Assembly: GCA_916048055.1 (NCBI GenBank)
Contig: CAJZHL010000019.1
Span: forward strand, 496,001 to 560,000
Direction: 5' to 3'
DNA from: Pedinophyceae sp. YPF-701
Lineage: Eukaryota; Chlorophyta; Pedinophyceae
DNA length: 64,000 nt
Made by a program: the position numbers and the translations under genes
The notes under the pieces: model-generated
Databases searched by the model: none
Told to the model about the DNA's origin: nothing
Seen by the model: the letters and a program-made list of their open reading frames with translations, nothing else
Shown here: positions 24,901 to 35,962 of the stretch, in pieces
Layout of the letters: the number at the start of each line of letters is the position of its first letter
Numbering within the stretch: position 1 is the first letter of the stretch

Positions 24901-27900
24901 CCGGCATCTCGCGCTGCATCGCACGCGCCACCGCCCGCGCCGCCTCGCCCCCGCACGCTCCCCCCGCGCCCCCGAGCGCCTCCACAACCAGCCCTCGCAT
25001 ACCAGCGCCCGCGCCCTCCCGCACCGCCGCCAGCTGCGCCGCCACGCCGCTGCACCGCACGCCCACGCCGCCCGCGTCGCCCGTCCCGCACGGCCCCGCG
25101 CCCGCCACGTCCACCTGCGCCTCCACCTCGTGCAGCCACTCAAGGCCGTCCCCGCCCTGCTGCTTCGCCGCCGTATGCGCGCCCGCCGCCAGCGCCCGCG
25201 CCACCAGCGCCGCTACACGCACGCCCGCCCCCAGCCCGTACGACAGCACCGCGCCCTCGTCGCTCCCGCCGTCCACGCCCGCTTGCGTCGCCACCACACT
25301 CTGCGCACCGCTCGCGTTGCTGCCACAGCCGCGCACGGCGCCGAACGCAGCCGGCACGCGCATGACCGCGGCATCGACGGCGCCGGCCTGCAAGCAGCTG
25401 TCCAGCACCGCAGGGTCCACGTGCAGCGCAGCGCTGAACGGGCACGATCTCGCCACTGCTTCTCCAAAAACGATCTTGCCCGATGACTGGGATGTAGAGC
25501 CGTCGTGCAGAACGCGGCGCTCGGCGGAGGCTGTAGACCTATCCGGGTGCTCCTCAGCCGCGCATGCGAAAGCGCAGTTGAAGTGGATGTCTCCTCGCCC
25601 TGACGTCACTTCAAGTCTTCCAGTGATGTCCACCGAGCACGTCAGGTCTGAGGCCCTGTCGAGAAGCAGGATCATCTGGAACGCGCCCTCGACTACCGAC
25701 ACGTCCTGAGCGCCGAAGCAGGCCCTTGCGACTTCGCTCGCGACCTCGATGTACGCTGCTCCTGGGAACACTGTGCGGTGCTGCACTACGTGATCCTGCA
25801 GGTGCGCGACCGCGGCGCTGCGCACCCGAACGGCGACCTCGATGCAGCCGCTAGCCACGACGAGCGCTCCCAGCATCGGCCCCACTGCCGGTACGACCGA
25901 GTGCACTTCGGTATCGAAGACCGTGTCAGTTCCCGCAAGCTCTTTGAAGCTGGCCTTCGAGTCAAGCCTCCCGAGGACTGCGTGCGCGTTGGTGCCCATG
26001 AACGCGAACGAGCTGACGCCGCAAAGCTCCCGGTCCGGCGCGGCGAGAACACCGGCGCAGACCCCCCGGGGAGCGGAGCTGTGTTGCATGGAAGGCTCTA
26101 GGAGGGGATTGCTGCTTGTCAGGTGCATGATGGGCGCCGAGAAGCTGTGGACGAGCGAGGCCATCGCGCAGGCAACAGATACCGCCCCAGAAGCAGGCTC
26201 GCTGTGGCCCACCCACGACTTGGATGCTTGAACGACGGGCTGTGCTGCCTGCCCGTACACCGCGTCCACCGCACCCATCTCGATCGGGTCGCCCAGCCCC
26301 GTCCCCGTCCCGTGCAGCTGCACCGCGCCCACGTCGCCCGCGCCGCGCCCCGCCGCCTCCAGCGCCGCCCGCATCACCGCCTGCTGCGACGGCCCGTTCG
26401 GCGCCGTCAGCGACGACGACCGCCCGTCCTGGTTCACCGCTGTCGCTCGGAGGACCGCGAGCGGGCCGTGAATGGTTTGACTGACCGCCGTGATACTGAT
26501 CGCGAGGATGGCTTCCGACCGCACGTACCCGTCCGCCCTCGCGTCGAGCGCCTTCGAGCGCCCGTCTGTAGCCAGCATCCCTGCGGCTTCGAACATCGCA
26601 GTCGACCGCGCAAGGAGGCATGCCTCCGCACCAAACACGATCGCAGCGTCGACGGCTCCGCATGGCTCCGAGAGGGCCTGGTTGGCGGCCTTGAGCGCAA
26701 CCAGAGACGAGGAGCAAGCAGTGTCCACACCCACGGCGGGCCCTCCGAGCCCCATCGCGAACGCAACGCGCCCCGCTGCCACCGACGGCAGCGACGCTTG
26801 TGCAGTGTACGCGCCAATCTGGTTCCCGAAGGTTGAAGCCAGGTCCCCGTACTCCGCCCACGAAATCCCACCAAACACGCCCACGCGGCTCGCCGCATGC
26901 CGCTCGACGGATGAGTTCTCCATGCTACTCAGGGCCGTGAGAGCGTGCTGCAGGATCTTGCGGTGCTGCGGGTCCATCAGGCGTGCCTCCGAGCGACTGA
27001 TGCCGAAAGCCACGTGGTCAAACTCAAACATGTCGGTAATGAACCCGCCGAATCGCCGCCTGATGCCGTCCGGAGGAGCGAAGCCGGCAATCGCGCTGTC
27101 AGGGTCCCACCGTGCGCTGACAGGCACGTGAGAAATGCAATCTTGCGTGCCGAGAACGGCACACGACACATCGTTGATGCCGCGCGGAAGATCAGCGCTG
27201 ATGCCCGTCAGCCACAGGGGCCGCGACGGCGCCACCACGTCGCTGCGCTTCACGCCGACCGCCGCAGGGTTGTCCTGGACGCGTGGGGCGAGGAAGTTCT
27301 GCTCCAGGAACTCAGCAACGGCATTGAGAGTCGGATAGTCGAAAGTGAGCGTTGCCGGAACATTCGAGCCGAACTCCGAGGACAAGCGGTTCACGAACTC
27401 GACAGCGCCGAGGCTGTCGAGGCCCGCCTGCATCAGCGGCTGGCTCTCGTCGGCTTCGCTGCCCGTGACGTCCTCAAACACCTGTCGCAGCAGCGCGCGA
27501 ACGCCCTCCTTCGAGCGCGCTTGCTTCCTCGCAGCTGCCGCCTCGACCGGGGCCTCGATCGAAGCTGAGGGGCTCTCAACGACGTCGCGCTTGAAGTCCG
27601 CGAAGAGCTCGGCGCCGAAAGTCTTGTTCTTCAGGAATTCGTGCCACCTGAACGGGTTGGCTACGAGGACGGGCGGCAACGCGGTCCCCATGCCGGCAGA
27701 CATCATCGCCCTCTCGAGGACCGAGAGTCCCTGGTCCGGAGTGAGCACGCCCTGGCCGAGGCGCTCCAGCCGTCGCACCAGTGCGCCCGACGCAGCCATG
27801 CCGCCCGCCGCCCACGCGCCCCACTGCACCGCGACAGTCGCATGCCCCCTGGAGCGCATCACGCGCGAGACCGCGTCGAGTGCGCGGTTCGCCGCGACGT

Positions 27901-30900
27901 AGTTCGCTTGCCCAGGATTGGCGAGCAGGGACGCTACCGAGGAGCAGAGCACCAGCGGTCCCGGAGCGCTTGCCGCCGCCCAGGCCGCGAACGGATGCAA
28001 CATCGCAGCCTTCGCTGCCAGGACGCGGCGCACGGACCCCGTCCGCAACTGCGCCGTTAGGCCGTCGTCGAGTACGCCCGCGGCGTGGATCAGGCTACTG
28101 CGTCGCGCGGGCGCTTGGAATACTGAGGCGTTTCCTGCCGCTGACGCGAGGTCCGCGCTGCGGATGACCAGAGCCGTGCACGAGCTGCCCCGCAGATCGT
28201 GCAAGACGGTTGACGAGCTCCGGCCGGCCCTTGAGTGGAGGAAAATTCGACGGGTGAAATGACGGTCGACAAGGAGCCGGGCTGCCGAAGCGGCAATCGC
28301 TCCGGTTCCGCCCAGGATGATCGAAGAGTCATGGTAATGCTCCGCCCGGCACACCACCACCTTCCCCACCGCCCGCGCCGCCGACATCTGCCGCAGCGCC
28401 GCCGCCACCGCCCCCATCCCGTGCCGCGCCCGCACCACCGCCCCCACCGCCCCCGTCCCCAGCGCCCGCGACACCCGCGCCAGCGCACCACGCACCACCT
28501 CCGCCGGCAAAAAGTCCACCGCCACCAGCCCGTACCGCACGTCCGCCCGCTCTTGCGCCACGCGCCCCGCGCTCCACACGTCGCGCTTCCCGATCTCCAC
28601 CACCCGGCCCCCCGCCGCCACCCCCGCCACGCTCCCCGCCACAAACCCTGCCGTCGTCAGGCTCGTCAGCACCACGTCCACGCCCGCCACGCGCCCGCCG
28701 CCGCACGCCGCCCCGCACACCGCCATCGCCTCCGCGTACCCGACGTCCCGCGACCCCACCACCGCCGCACCGCCCCCGCGCACAGCCCACCGCTTGCTCG
28801 CGCTCCCTGCCGTCCCCACCACCCCCGCCCCCGTCCCCGCCAGCACCTCGCGCGCCGCCACGCCCACGCCGCCCGCCGCCGCGTGCACCAGCACCACCTC
28901 CCCGCTCCGCACGCCCCCCGCCCGCTCCAGCGCCACCTCCGCCGTCACCAGCACCGTCGGACAGCTCGCCGCCTCCTCCAGCGTCACCGCCCCAGGCACC
29001 GCCGCCACGCACCGCGCGTCCGCACGCACCCGCGTCCCCAGCGACCCCACCGCCAGCCCAAACACCCGCGCCCCCGCCGCCCACCCCGCCCCCGCACCAG
29101 CCCCCACAACCACACCAGCCATGTCGCCCCCCGGCGCGCCCGGGTCGCCCGGGTACATGCCCAGCACGTTCAGCACGTCGCGGAAGTTGATGCCCACCGC
29201 CCGCACGTCCACCTCCACCTCGCCCGCGCCAAGCGGCCCGTCGCCCGCCGGCACAGCCACAAGCGCGTCCAGCGACCCGCGCGGACGCGGCACCAGCGAC
29301 ACCGGGCGGGGCAGCTCGGCATCAACGCTGCCCACGAGCCGCGAGTGAACGATCTGCGATTCAACCATCGACGTCTCATCCAGCCGATGCGCGTCGCCTG
29401 CCAACCCATCACCGCTTGCAGCAGGGTCGGGCGCGTACACCACCGGAAGCGTCGGATCTGCGCGCTCGGCGAAGCAGCTCCGCACCGCGCCCGACGCCGC
29501 CTCGGCAGACGTGCAGCCCGCACGAACGCCCGCCGCGACGGGTAGCCCCAACTTGTCGCAGACTTGCGCCGCGGCCAACGAGGACTGAATCGCTGTTCCG
29601 GTTGACGCCCGACCGCTCAGCTCAAAGGCGAAGCCCCGGCCCAAACGATCGACGACACGCAGAGCCGCTGAACCCGCACCCAGGGCGCCGCGGCGAAGCG
29701 CAGGAGACGGATGTGGCTCCGAGACCCGCAGGTGCTGTGAGTACGTCAAGGGGACGTGCTCCGGCTCGGCACTCCCGCGCGTGGCGCCTCGGACGGGTCG
29801 AGTGAGAACGTCCGCCATCTGGAACAGGTGGCCGGCGCGCGCACTGGAACCCAGGTACGACTTGAGAGCAGCGCCGTCGTTGTGGATGGCTTGGACCACG
29901 CAGGAGCTCATGCTGCGCTCTGCGAGGCGGCGCTGCGAGCGTATGCATGCTCCCAAGCCGACCGGAACCACGACGGGTCCCCCGTTGAGGAAGCCGAGGT
30001 GCAGCTGAGCGTCGTTTCCAGCAACGGTTGAAGCCTCAGCCGTGGTGGACGCGCACACGGACCCGAGCGAGGACAGAGACGTTGCAACCTCGGCGCTGCG
30101 CGCAGCGAGTGCCAAGCCTGGTCCGCCGAGGGGCTCGGCCGGGCTCTGCGCGTCGATCACGGAGCGCATAGCGATGCCTGTTGCCAAAGCATCCATGGAT
30201 CCGTCCTGTTGCAGCCAGAGCTTGCCGCTGGCAACGTCCACCCGGACATGGATGTCGACCCGTCGATCCACGGCGCCCGGCAGCAGGCACGGCCGCTCAA
30301 TACTCAAGTGCCCGACGCCATGGGTGGAGCTCTGTGAAGCCGTTGCCACAGATGCCAAGAAGATCTCGACGATCGCCACGCCCGGCAGCACGCCGCGCCC
30401 ATGGACGCGGTGCTGCCAGAGGTATGCCAGGCGCTCTCTGTCGAGCCGGACTTCGAAGTGCAAGTCCCCGTCCACGCTGCCCGTACATGCTGCGTACAGC
30501 ATGGGGTGCGGGACGGGGGCGTGCCAGTAAGAAGCCGCCGCGGCAGCGTGGCCGCTAGCCAGAGGAGCAGCGTGGCGGGCGATGTCGAGCGCTTCCTGGT
30601 CACTGCTCGTCAGCAGTACGTGCGCGTTCGTTCCTTGGAACGCAAACGCACTGACGCCAGCGGTGTGGCCACCCGACGTCGTGCCGAGCGCAGGAACCAC
30701 CTGGCGCGGCGCACATGGCGCCTGCCGGGGGGCGTGCGTCGACAAAGTCGCAACGACATGGGGGTTGAGGCTGCGCAAATGCATCGTCGACGGCAAGATG
30801 CCGGTCGCCAAGCTGTAGATCGCCAATGACGCCCCCAAGACCCCCGCCGCAGGCTCCGCGTGGCCAAAGCGCGCCTTGCTGGACGTCAGAGCGAGCGTGC

Positions 30901-33900
30901 GATCACGTCCGACCCCAAGCACCGCCGACGCTGCACCCACTTCGATCGGGTCGCCCAGCGCCGTACCCGTGCCGTGCATCGACAGGGCGTCCACGCTGCC
31001 GCCGGTGCATCCGGCAGCTGCGAGTGCGGCGAGGATCACCGCCTGCTGCGCAGGGCCGCTTGGAGCTGTGAGGGAAGACGAACGTCCGTCCTGGTTGACC
31101 GCCGTCCCAGCGAGCACCGCGGCGGCTTCGCCGGGGCTGTGGCGGACGTCCAGGGCGGCGAGCATCACCGCACCGGCGCCCTCCGAGCGGACGTATCCGT
31201 CGGCGTGGGCGTCGAGCGTCTTGCACCTCCCGTCCTCCGCCAGCATCCCCGCAACAGCCAGGTTCGCCGTCCAAGTCAACGACAGACACGCGTTCACGCC
31301 GATCGCCGCTGCTACTGCCCCAGGATTCGCCGCCGAGACAGCCTGACGAGCGAGGTGCATCGTGGTCGCACTGCTGCTGCAAGCCGTGTCGACGGTCATC
31401 GCGGGACCGCGCAGCCCAAACACGAACGAGATGCGCCCGGCAGCGGCGCTGAGGTGGTTGCCCGTCGCGAAGAAAGGGGAGCCCCGCGCAACGCCGGACG
31501 CAGCAGCCAGCGTCAAGTACTCGAGCTGCGACACGCCAACGAAGACCCCGGCCGCCACGTGCCAATCTGCGTTCCCGGTGTTCGATCTGAAGAGCCCGGC
31601 GCGGCCGGCGGCCTCGGTGTACGCCTCGAGCGCCATGCGCTGCTGCGGATCCGTGGCACATGCCTCGGCGGGGCTCATCGAGAAGAGGTCAGCGTCGAAG
31701 TGGTCGATGTTGGAAACAAAGCCCCCGAACCGCACCCCTGGCAGCTGGGCCTCCCGTGCGGGGGAGTCCGCGTCCCACCGCTGCAAGGGAACGGCTGCAA
31801 CGCTGTCCACGACGGCGTCCGACACGGCCAGCCCCGGTGCCCCGGGCAGCCGCGTTGCCATCGACAATACGGAAACCACGACGTCGCGCGATGGTGCGGC
31901 CAGCGATGCGTCGCGCCCGGTCGAAACCCGCGCAGGCGGTGGCGCAGCCTCGCCGACGACGTCCGACAGGAACCGAGACAGTTCCTCGACCGTCGGGTAG
32001 TCGTACACGGCGGTGGGGGGCAGAGACACCCCCAGCGCGGTCTCCAGGGCGCCCATGACCGACACGGCTGCCATCGACGTCAGACCCGACTGCATGAGCG
32101 GCGCGTTCGCGGCAGGACGCGACCCGAGCGCGGCCTGCACCGCCGCGAAGACGTGCTCCTCGATGCTGCTGCTGGCGGTGTCGTGCTGTCCCTCGAGGCG
32201 CGCGGCGGGCGGACGCAGCGAGACGAGTGCATCCGCGAGCTGCTGTGCCGTCGGGTAGTCGAAGGCGGCCGTGGGCGGCAGCTGCAAGCCCGTACGCTCT
32301 TCCAGGTCAGACACGAGCCTGACTGACAATGCAGACGTCAGTCCTTGCTCCAAGAACCCCAGGTTGGGGTCCAGGCCGTGGCCGAGCAAGTCCGCGACAG
32401 CTGACATCACCAGGTCGACCTCTGCGACCGCACCGGTCGTCGACGACGCTGCGTCAGCGGCTGGCGTTGCCGCGAGAGCAGCCCTTGGGTCCGTGGCGAC
32501 GAACGCCGGCGGCGAACGCGGCGGTGGCAGCGCCAGGACGACGAAGCGCGCCGTAGTTCCGACGAAAATCGCGCAGAGTTGATTCAAGTCGATCAAAGAT
32601 CCCCCCGTCGCGTCCACCACGTTGACGTTGGCAATGCTGGTGCAAACACCGACGATTGTCTCCAGCTCCGACGGCTGCGCCCGTTGCGGGCCGCACAAGA
32701 CGACCGTGCAGCTCTGCCAGCCGTGAGGCACGGCAGCTGCGAGCATGCCGCACGCACTTGCGTCCACGTCGTCGATCACTGCAACGAGATGCAAGTCCGC
32801 GCCCGCCGCTGCGCCGTCGACATCATGCCTCGGGGCGCTCTCGCAGCCCAGCCGGACAGACAGCATCGCCGCCGTCTCGAAGCAGCGCTGCGAGGAGACG
32901 CCGCTCCCCTGACGCGGCACTGCACCCCCGCGATCGCCCCGCGCGCTGTCAATGTCGTTGACGAGCGCGTGCACGTCGCGCTTTCTGACCTTGCCGCTGC
33001 CGGTCTTGGGCAGCGAAGCAACGATATGCACCTTGTCCGGAACCTTGAACGCCGCCAGCCGCTCCGCACACCACGCGCGAAGGCCCCCCGCATCCACCAC
33101 AGGTGCCGTGCCGTCTGCACGCAGCACGACGGCCGCGACGACCCTCTCGCCCATGACCGGGCACGGCTCGGCCACGACAGCGGCCTCGAGCACGCCCGGA
33201 TGTTCGCCGAGCACGCGTTCGACCTCCGAGCTGTAAACGTTCTCGCCGCCCACCAGGATCATGTCCTTCTTGCGACCAGCGATCGCGAGCAGCGGCCCGC
33301 GGTCCCCGCACCCCGCGAGCTGCGCCAGGTCCCCCGTCCCGAAGAACCCGAACGCGTCCGTGCTTCCATCGTTGTCGGAACGGAATCGACGCCCCGCAGC
33401 GCCGCCGTAGCTGTTGATCACGGTCTGGCCACGAATGGTGACCTCACCGGCCACGTCGGGCACGTTCGGGTCGATGTCGCGCCCGTGCTCGTCGACCACG
33501 CGCACGTCGAGCAGAGAGAAGGGCAGGCCGGCCGTCGCCACGCAGGCAAGCTCGGCCTCCAGGCAGCCCCCCTTGACGACGTCGCGTTCGTCGACGCTCA
33601 TCGATATCTTGCCGCAACACTCCGTCATGCCGTAGCTGAGGAAGGTCGACCCGCCGAAGATGGCCACCGCGGCCCGGAGCTCCCGTGCCGTCTGCATCGA
33701 GCCCCCGCAAGAGATGATGCGCATGCGGGACAGATCGAACGCGCGCGCCGCCGGCGAACGCACCAGGACCGTCAGCATCGTGCTCGCGAGGTTGGTGGCC
33801 GAGATGCCCTCGCGCTCGAAGAAGGCCAGCGTCGCGATCGGCGCCCCGAACGAGCGCAGGATGGCGTGCCGCCCCCCCACTGCGGTGATTGCGTATGCAG

Positions 33901-34957
33901 CGAAGATGTCGACGAGGTGGAACATCGGCGCCACGTGGCCCCACACGTCGCCACCGTGCAGGTTCATGGCTTCCGCGGCGCCGAGAGCGTGCTGGACGAC
34001 CTGGGCGTGGCTCAGGACCACTGCCTTCGGGCGGCCCGTCGTGCCCGACGTGAAGTAGACCTGACAGTCGTCGGCAGCTGACATGGCGCCGCGGCGGACG
34101 GCCGTCACGAACGCAGCCGCGTCGTCAGGCGCCGCGCGGTCGACGTCGAGCCAGGACAGCTGCCGCACGCGCCCACCAGGCAGCTCCGGCGCCGTGGCCT
34201 GGCGGCGACGAGGCGCGTCCGGGTCCACCCAGATGACGGTGATGTCCGGAAGGATGTCGCTGAGGTCCGCGAGCGCCTCGGTAAGCCTGTCGCGGAATTC
34301 GACGTCAGCGAAGATCATGCCCGGCAGGCTCTCGCGGAGGACGTGCACCAGCTCGTCAGGGGCGAGCTGATTGTTGACGTTCACGAGCGCCGCGTGGATC
34401 GCCGCTGCAGAGACACCAGGCACACGAGGCTCATCGTCAGCACAGAGAACCCGAACAGGAAGGAGGAAGGTCAATTACTCAACATGTGTGCTGTTGGCAT
34501 TATGGTGCAGCATGTTTTGGTTATGCTGCCGCGTCACCGACGTACCAGGAGCGATGCAGGAGCGGCGCAAGCGGGACGGATGCACGCGCGACTATTCCGG
34601 GCCAAGCACAGACAGAGAGTGGGAGCGGCACGTACCAGCAGCGAAGTGCAGCTGCAGCACGATGCTGGAGTTGCGCATCATGACGGCGACGCGGGAGCCA
34701 CACGTGACGTTCCCGTCGAGCGACATCCACCTCGCGATGCGGCAGCAGCGCCCGTGGAGATCTGTGTACGTCAACGGCACCACGCCCTCGGGCTCCTCCA
34801 CGACCGCGAGGCGCTCAGCGTGGCCCGGCTGCGCCATGGACAGCTCGAACAAGTCCCAGATGTCCATGTCCGCCGGACGAAGCGGCGCATCGCGCGCGTC
34901 GGACGCGGCGGCGCCCCGCATAGGAGACGACGAAGCGAAGAGTCCGCGCGTCGTCAT
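9287..34957 (-). CDS. Giant AT-less modular type I polyketide synthase
   Basis: Assembly-line enzyme of about 8,400 residues spanning 25.7 kb. Order: AMP-forming acyl ligase, ACP, ACP; KS-DH-ER-KR-ACP (three times); KS-DH*-ACP (twice); TE, TE*, TE*. All five KS domains keep DTACSSS and the two catalytic histidines. No AT (GHSxG with its flanks) follows any KS, so extender units would have to be loaded in trans. Start ATG is at 34957. Supported introns are 34635-34405, 11588-11477 and 10985-10887, all GT-AG with matching phases. The frame slips within the ER-KR repeats near 24165 and 23560, and several paired slips occur at 19000-19600. These may be assembly errors in C-rich repeats or true decay. 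Shelest et al. described AT-displaced modular PKSs in algae, so the class is known; the product is not. Confidence 0.9.
13080..15690 (-). other. PKS module 5: KS with altered HGTGT motif, DH remnant, ACP
   Basis: KS5 (about 15665-14380) has VDTACSSSLVTTHL near 15140-15170. Its first histidine motif reads HSNGTPIGDSIE instead of HGTGTxxGDPIE; the catalytic His is kept but its surroundings differ. The second histidine is in FYGHAEAGAG. A DH-like region (14300-13400) has HYVCGPSLP, one residue shorter than the HxxxGxxxxP motif. ACP7 has SGVDSRAAMEI at 13186-13220. As the last extending unit it would hand the chain to TE1. Confidence 0.78.
15740..18150 (-). other. PKS module 4: KS with degenerate DH and ACP
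   Basis: KS4 (about 18140-16890) has VDTACSSSLVAAHLAW near 17665-17690, HGTGTSLGDPIE and a GHGEAASG histidine motif. The following 750 bases keep the outline of a DH hot-dog domain, but where HxxxGxxxxP should be the protein reads FGRAVSLGAFAEV, with no histidine. No ER or KR follows. ACP6 has GLDSLGAVEV at about 15841-15880. This module probably leaves a beta-keto group unless a reductase acts in trans. Confidence 0.8.
18210..22700 (-). other. PKS module 3: KS-DH-ER-KR-ACP
   Basis: KS3 (about 22690-21400) carries IDTACSSSATATH near 22141-22172 and HGTGTGLGDPIE. DH3 has a canonical DHRIAGKAVLPGAAY motif at about 21180-21245. ER3 and KR3 (about 20160-18560) are repeat copy A. Here the reading frame leaves and rejoins the conserved frame several times between about 19600 and 19000, so stretches of the ER tail and KR start read as nonsense although the overall frame stays open. 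The KR3 catalytic core is intact. ACP5 has GVDSLGAVEL at 18311-18346. If the slips are real, the ER3/KR3 Rossmann fold would be damaged and the module might not reduce. Confidence 0.8.
18672..20157 (-). repeat. ER-KR repeat copy A
   Basis: Nearly identical in nucleotide sequence to copy B (23221-24724) over about 1.5 kb, starting at CGCGCCGCCGCGTCGCCTCC and ending at the GGCACCAGCGACACCG stretch. The plus strand is strongly C-biased and contrasts with the flanking PKS sequence. It shares with copy B several short deletions relative to copy C (such as loss of the GMYPGDPGAPGG segment of the ER) and has further small indels of its own. Confidence 0.85.
22760..27230 (-). other. PKS module 2: KS-DH-ER-KR-ACP with frame slips
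   Basis: KS2 (about 27215-25980) has VDTACSSSLVAL near 26705-26730. DH2 has DHVVQHRTVFPGAAY at about 25745-25805, keeping the histidine and proline of HxxxGxxxxP but with His for Gly, and a DPAVLDSCLQ motif downstream. The segment 25340-24725 is extremely C-rich on the plus strand. ER2 and KR2 (24725-23130) are the repeat copy B. One extra C near 24165 shifts the frame compared with copy C, and another slip near 23560 shifts it again, so the reading frame changes twice before KR2 finishes. KR2 then reads MSSVAALLGSAGQANYSAAN intact. ACP4 has GVDSLAAVEL at about 22857-22895. Confidence 0.8.
23221..24724 (-). repeat. ER-KR repeat copy B
   Basis: Partner of copy A. The KR half (23221-23560) and ER half (23821-24724) match copy A almost base for base; part 23821-24724 also matches copy C. 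An extra C near 24165 and an altered patch near 23548-23575 break the frame relative to its sisters. Copy B continues into a further C-rich stretch to about 25340 that the other copies lack. Confidence 0.85.
27290..31885 (-). other. PKS module 1: KS-DH-ER-KR-ACP
   Basis: KS1 (about 31885-30610) has DTACSSS near 31370-31400, HGTGTALGDPIE near 30940-30985 and a conserved FGHAEPAAG histidine. DH1 keeps the catalytic HRVHGRGVLP motif at 30371-30415. ER1 (about 29310-28345) has the NADPH loop HAAAGGVG and is the longest, least damaged of the three ER copies. KR1 (about 28335-27650) has GGTGAIAASA, the B-type LDD motif (AAGVLDDG) and the Ser/Tyr/Asn catalytic set. ACP3 has GLDSLGAV at about 27402-27437. 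A full reductive loop implies a saturated two-carbon unit. KR1 is unlike KR2 and KR3: similarity to the repeat copies stops at 28340. Confidence 0.88.
28340..29306 (-). repeat. ER repeat copy C
   Basis: Matches 23821-24724 of copy B closely, but is about 66 bases longer because it retains segments deleted in A and B. It covers only the ER and the linker to the KR; similarity ends abruptly at 28340, where KR1 has its own sequence. This copy encodes an uninterrupted ER and is probably closest to the ancestral unit. Confidence 0.85.
31955..34957 (-). other. PKS loading module: acyl ligase, ACP1, ACP2
   Basis: The ligase starts in exon 1 (34957-34636; DIWDLFELSMAQ, LTYTDLHGRCCRIA) and continues after the intron at 34404. 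Adenylation motifs are complete: YFTSGTTGRPKAVVLSH, YGMTECCGK, GTGDLAQL, AGRKKDMILVGGENVYSSE, and the A10 lysine in PKTGSGKVRKRD (near 32990). It should activate a carboxylic acid with ATP and pass it to a carrier. Two ACPs follow, at about 32410-32215 and 32165-31955. Both have Thr where GLDS normally has Asp (EQGLTSALS and QSGLTSMAA) but keep the phosphopantetheine serine. The stretch between ligase and ACP1 (about 32900-32430) is not recognised. Confidence 0.85.
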
Positions 34958-35962
34958 CGTCGCGTCGATCGGATTCCGAGCGCGCGGAACCGCACGGAGG
35001 CGACGACCGGATGGTCAGCCTGCAGTCGCACGGGCTCGCGTCGTTCAGGTCGGTGGCTCTGGGCGAGGCGAGTTCGAGCGAAGCAGGTCGGGAATACGCG
35101 GCATGGGCGGCGATCGGGGACGAGGTGGGCGCGCAGCTGCATGATCAAGTCAGCGCAGACGTCGATGGCGGCGCGGGTATGGCAGTTGCGCGCGCAAGGT
35201 TGCGCGCGGAGCTCACCTGGGTGGCAGGAAGAAGACCTGCTGGCAGTTCGACAGTGGATCTGCGACCAGTGCTTTCGAAGACACGATACTCGGCGCCCTC
35301 ACCGGTCGAAATTGCCCTACTGCGGCTACCCGCGCGGCGTTTGATCGCCTGGCTCGTGCGACGGCTCCCAGCGGCGTTTGGGCTCCCCCATGTGTTTGAC
35401 GATCCCGAGGACCGCCGGCCGCCGACCGAGTGCAGCCCGCCCTCCGCCCCGCGCCGCACCCGCGCTCCCTGCACCTGCAGCTGCCTCGTACCGCGCGCGC
35501 ACACGCCGCCCATGGCCGTTGCAACGACGAAGCCAGGCCCGTTGCTGTCGCAGTCGAGTCGCCGTTGCCTGCATCGGTGCGCGGGGCGAGCGCAGCCGCA
35601 GAGCGCCGCGAAGCTGCGGCTGGAGAGCCGATCTGGCGAGATCGGCCGCACAGGGGGTCGTCCTGCGCACCTGCGGTCGCCGATCGTCTGCGAAGAAACA
35701 ACAACAGCACTCTCCAATGTAAGATTGTGATGGAAGTCAAGGGGCGCCGTTTCGACCTGTCTCAACCTGCGGTGCACGTGCCAGGGAACGCCCACGACAT
35801 CGACGAGGCCCTGCGCGTGCCGTCACGGTCCGTCGCCGGCAGCGCCCTCCCTCTCCGGGTCAAACGTTGTGCTCCCGGCTCACAATCGACCTGCCAGGGT
35901 CGCCGGCCGCGGAGTTCCTGCATCGGAAGCGCCAGAGGGCACGGGACATGCGCGGGACACCG
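34958..35962. promoter_or_regulatory. Spacer upstream of PKS
   Basis: One kilobase between the PKS start and the makorin stop; both genes are on the minus strand. It should contain the PKS promoter and 5' UTR and the makorin 3' UTR. No recognisable coding segment or repeat is seen, though a non-coding first exon of the PKS is possible. Confidence 0.4.

Noticed and set aside
9287-34957. AT or methyltransferase domains in the polyketide synthase
   Set aside because: No GHSxG-type AT motif was found after any KS, and the regions between DH and ER show no SAM-binding GxGxG context.
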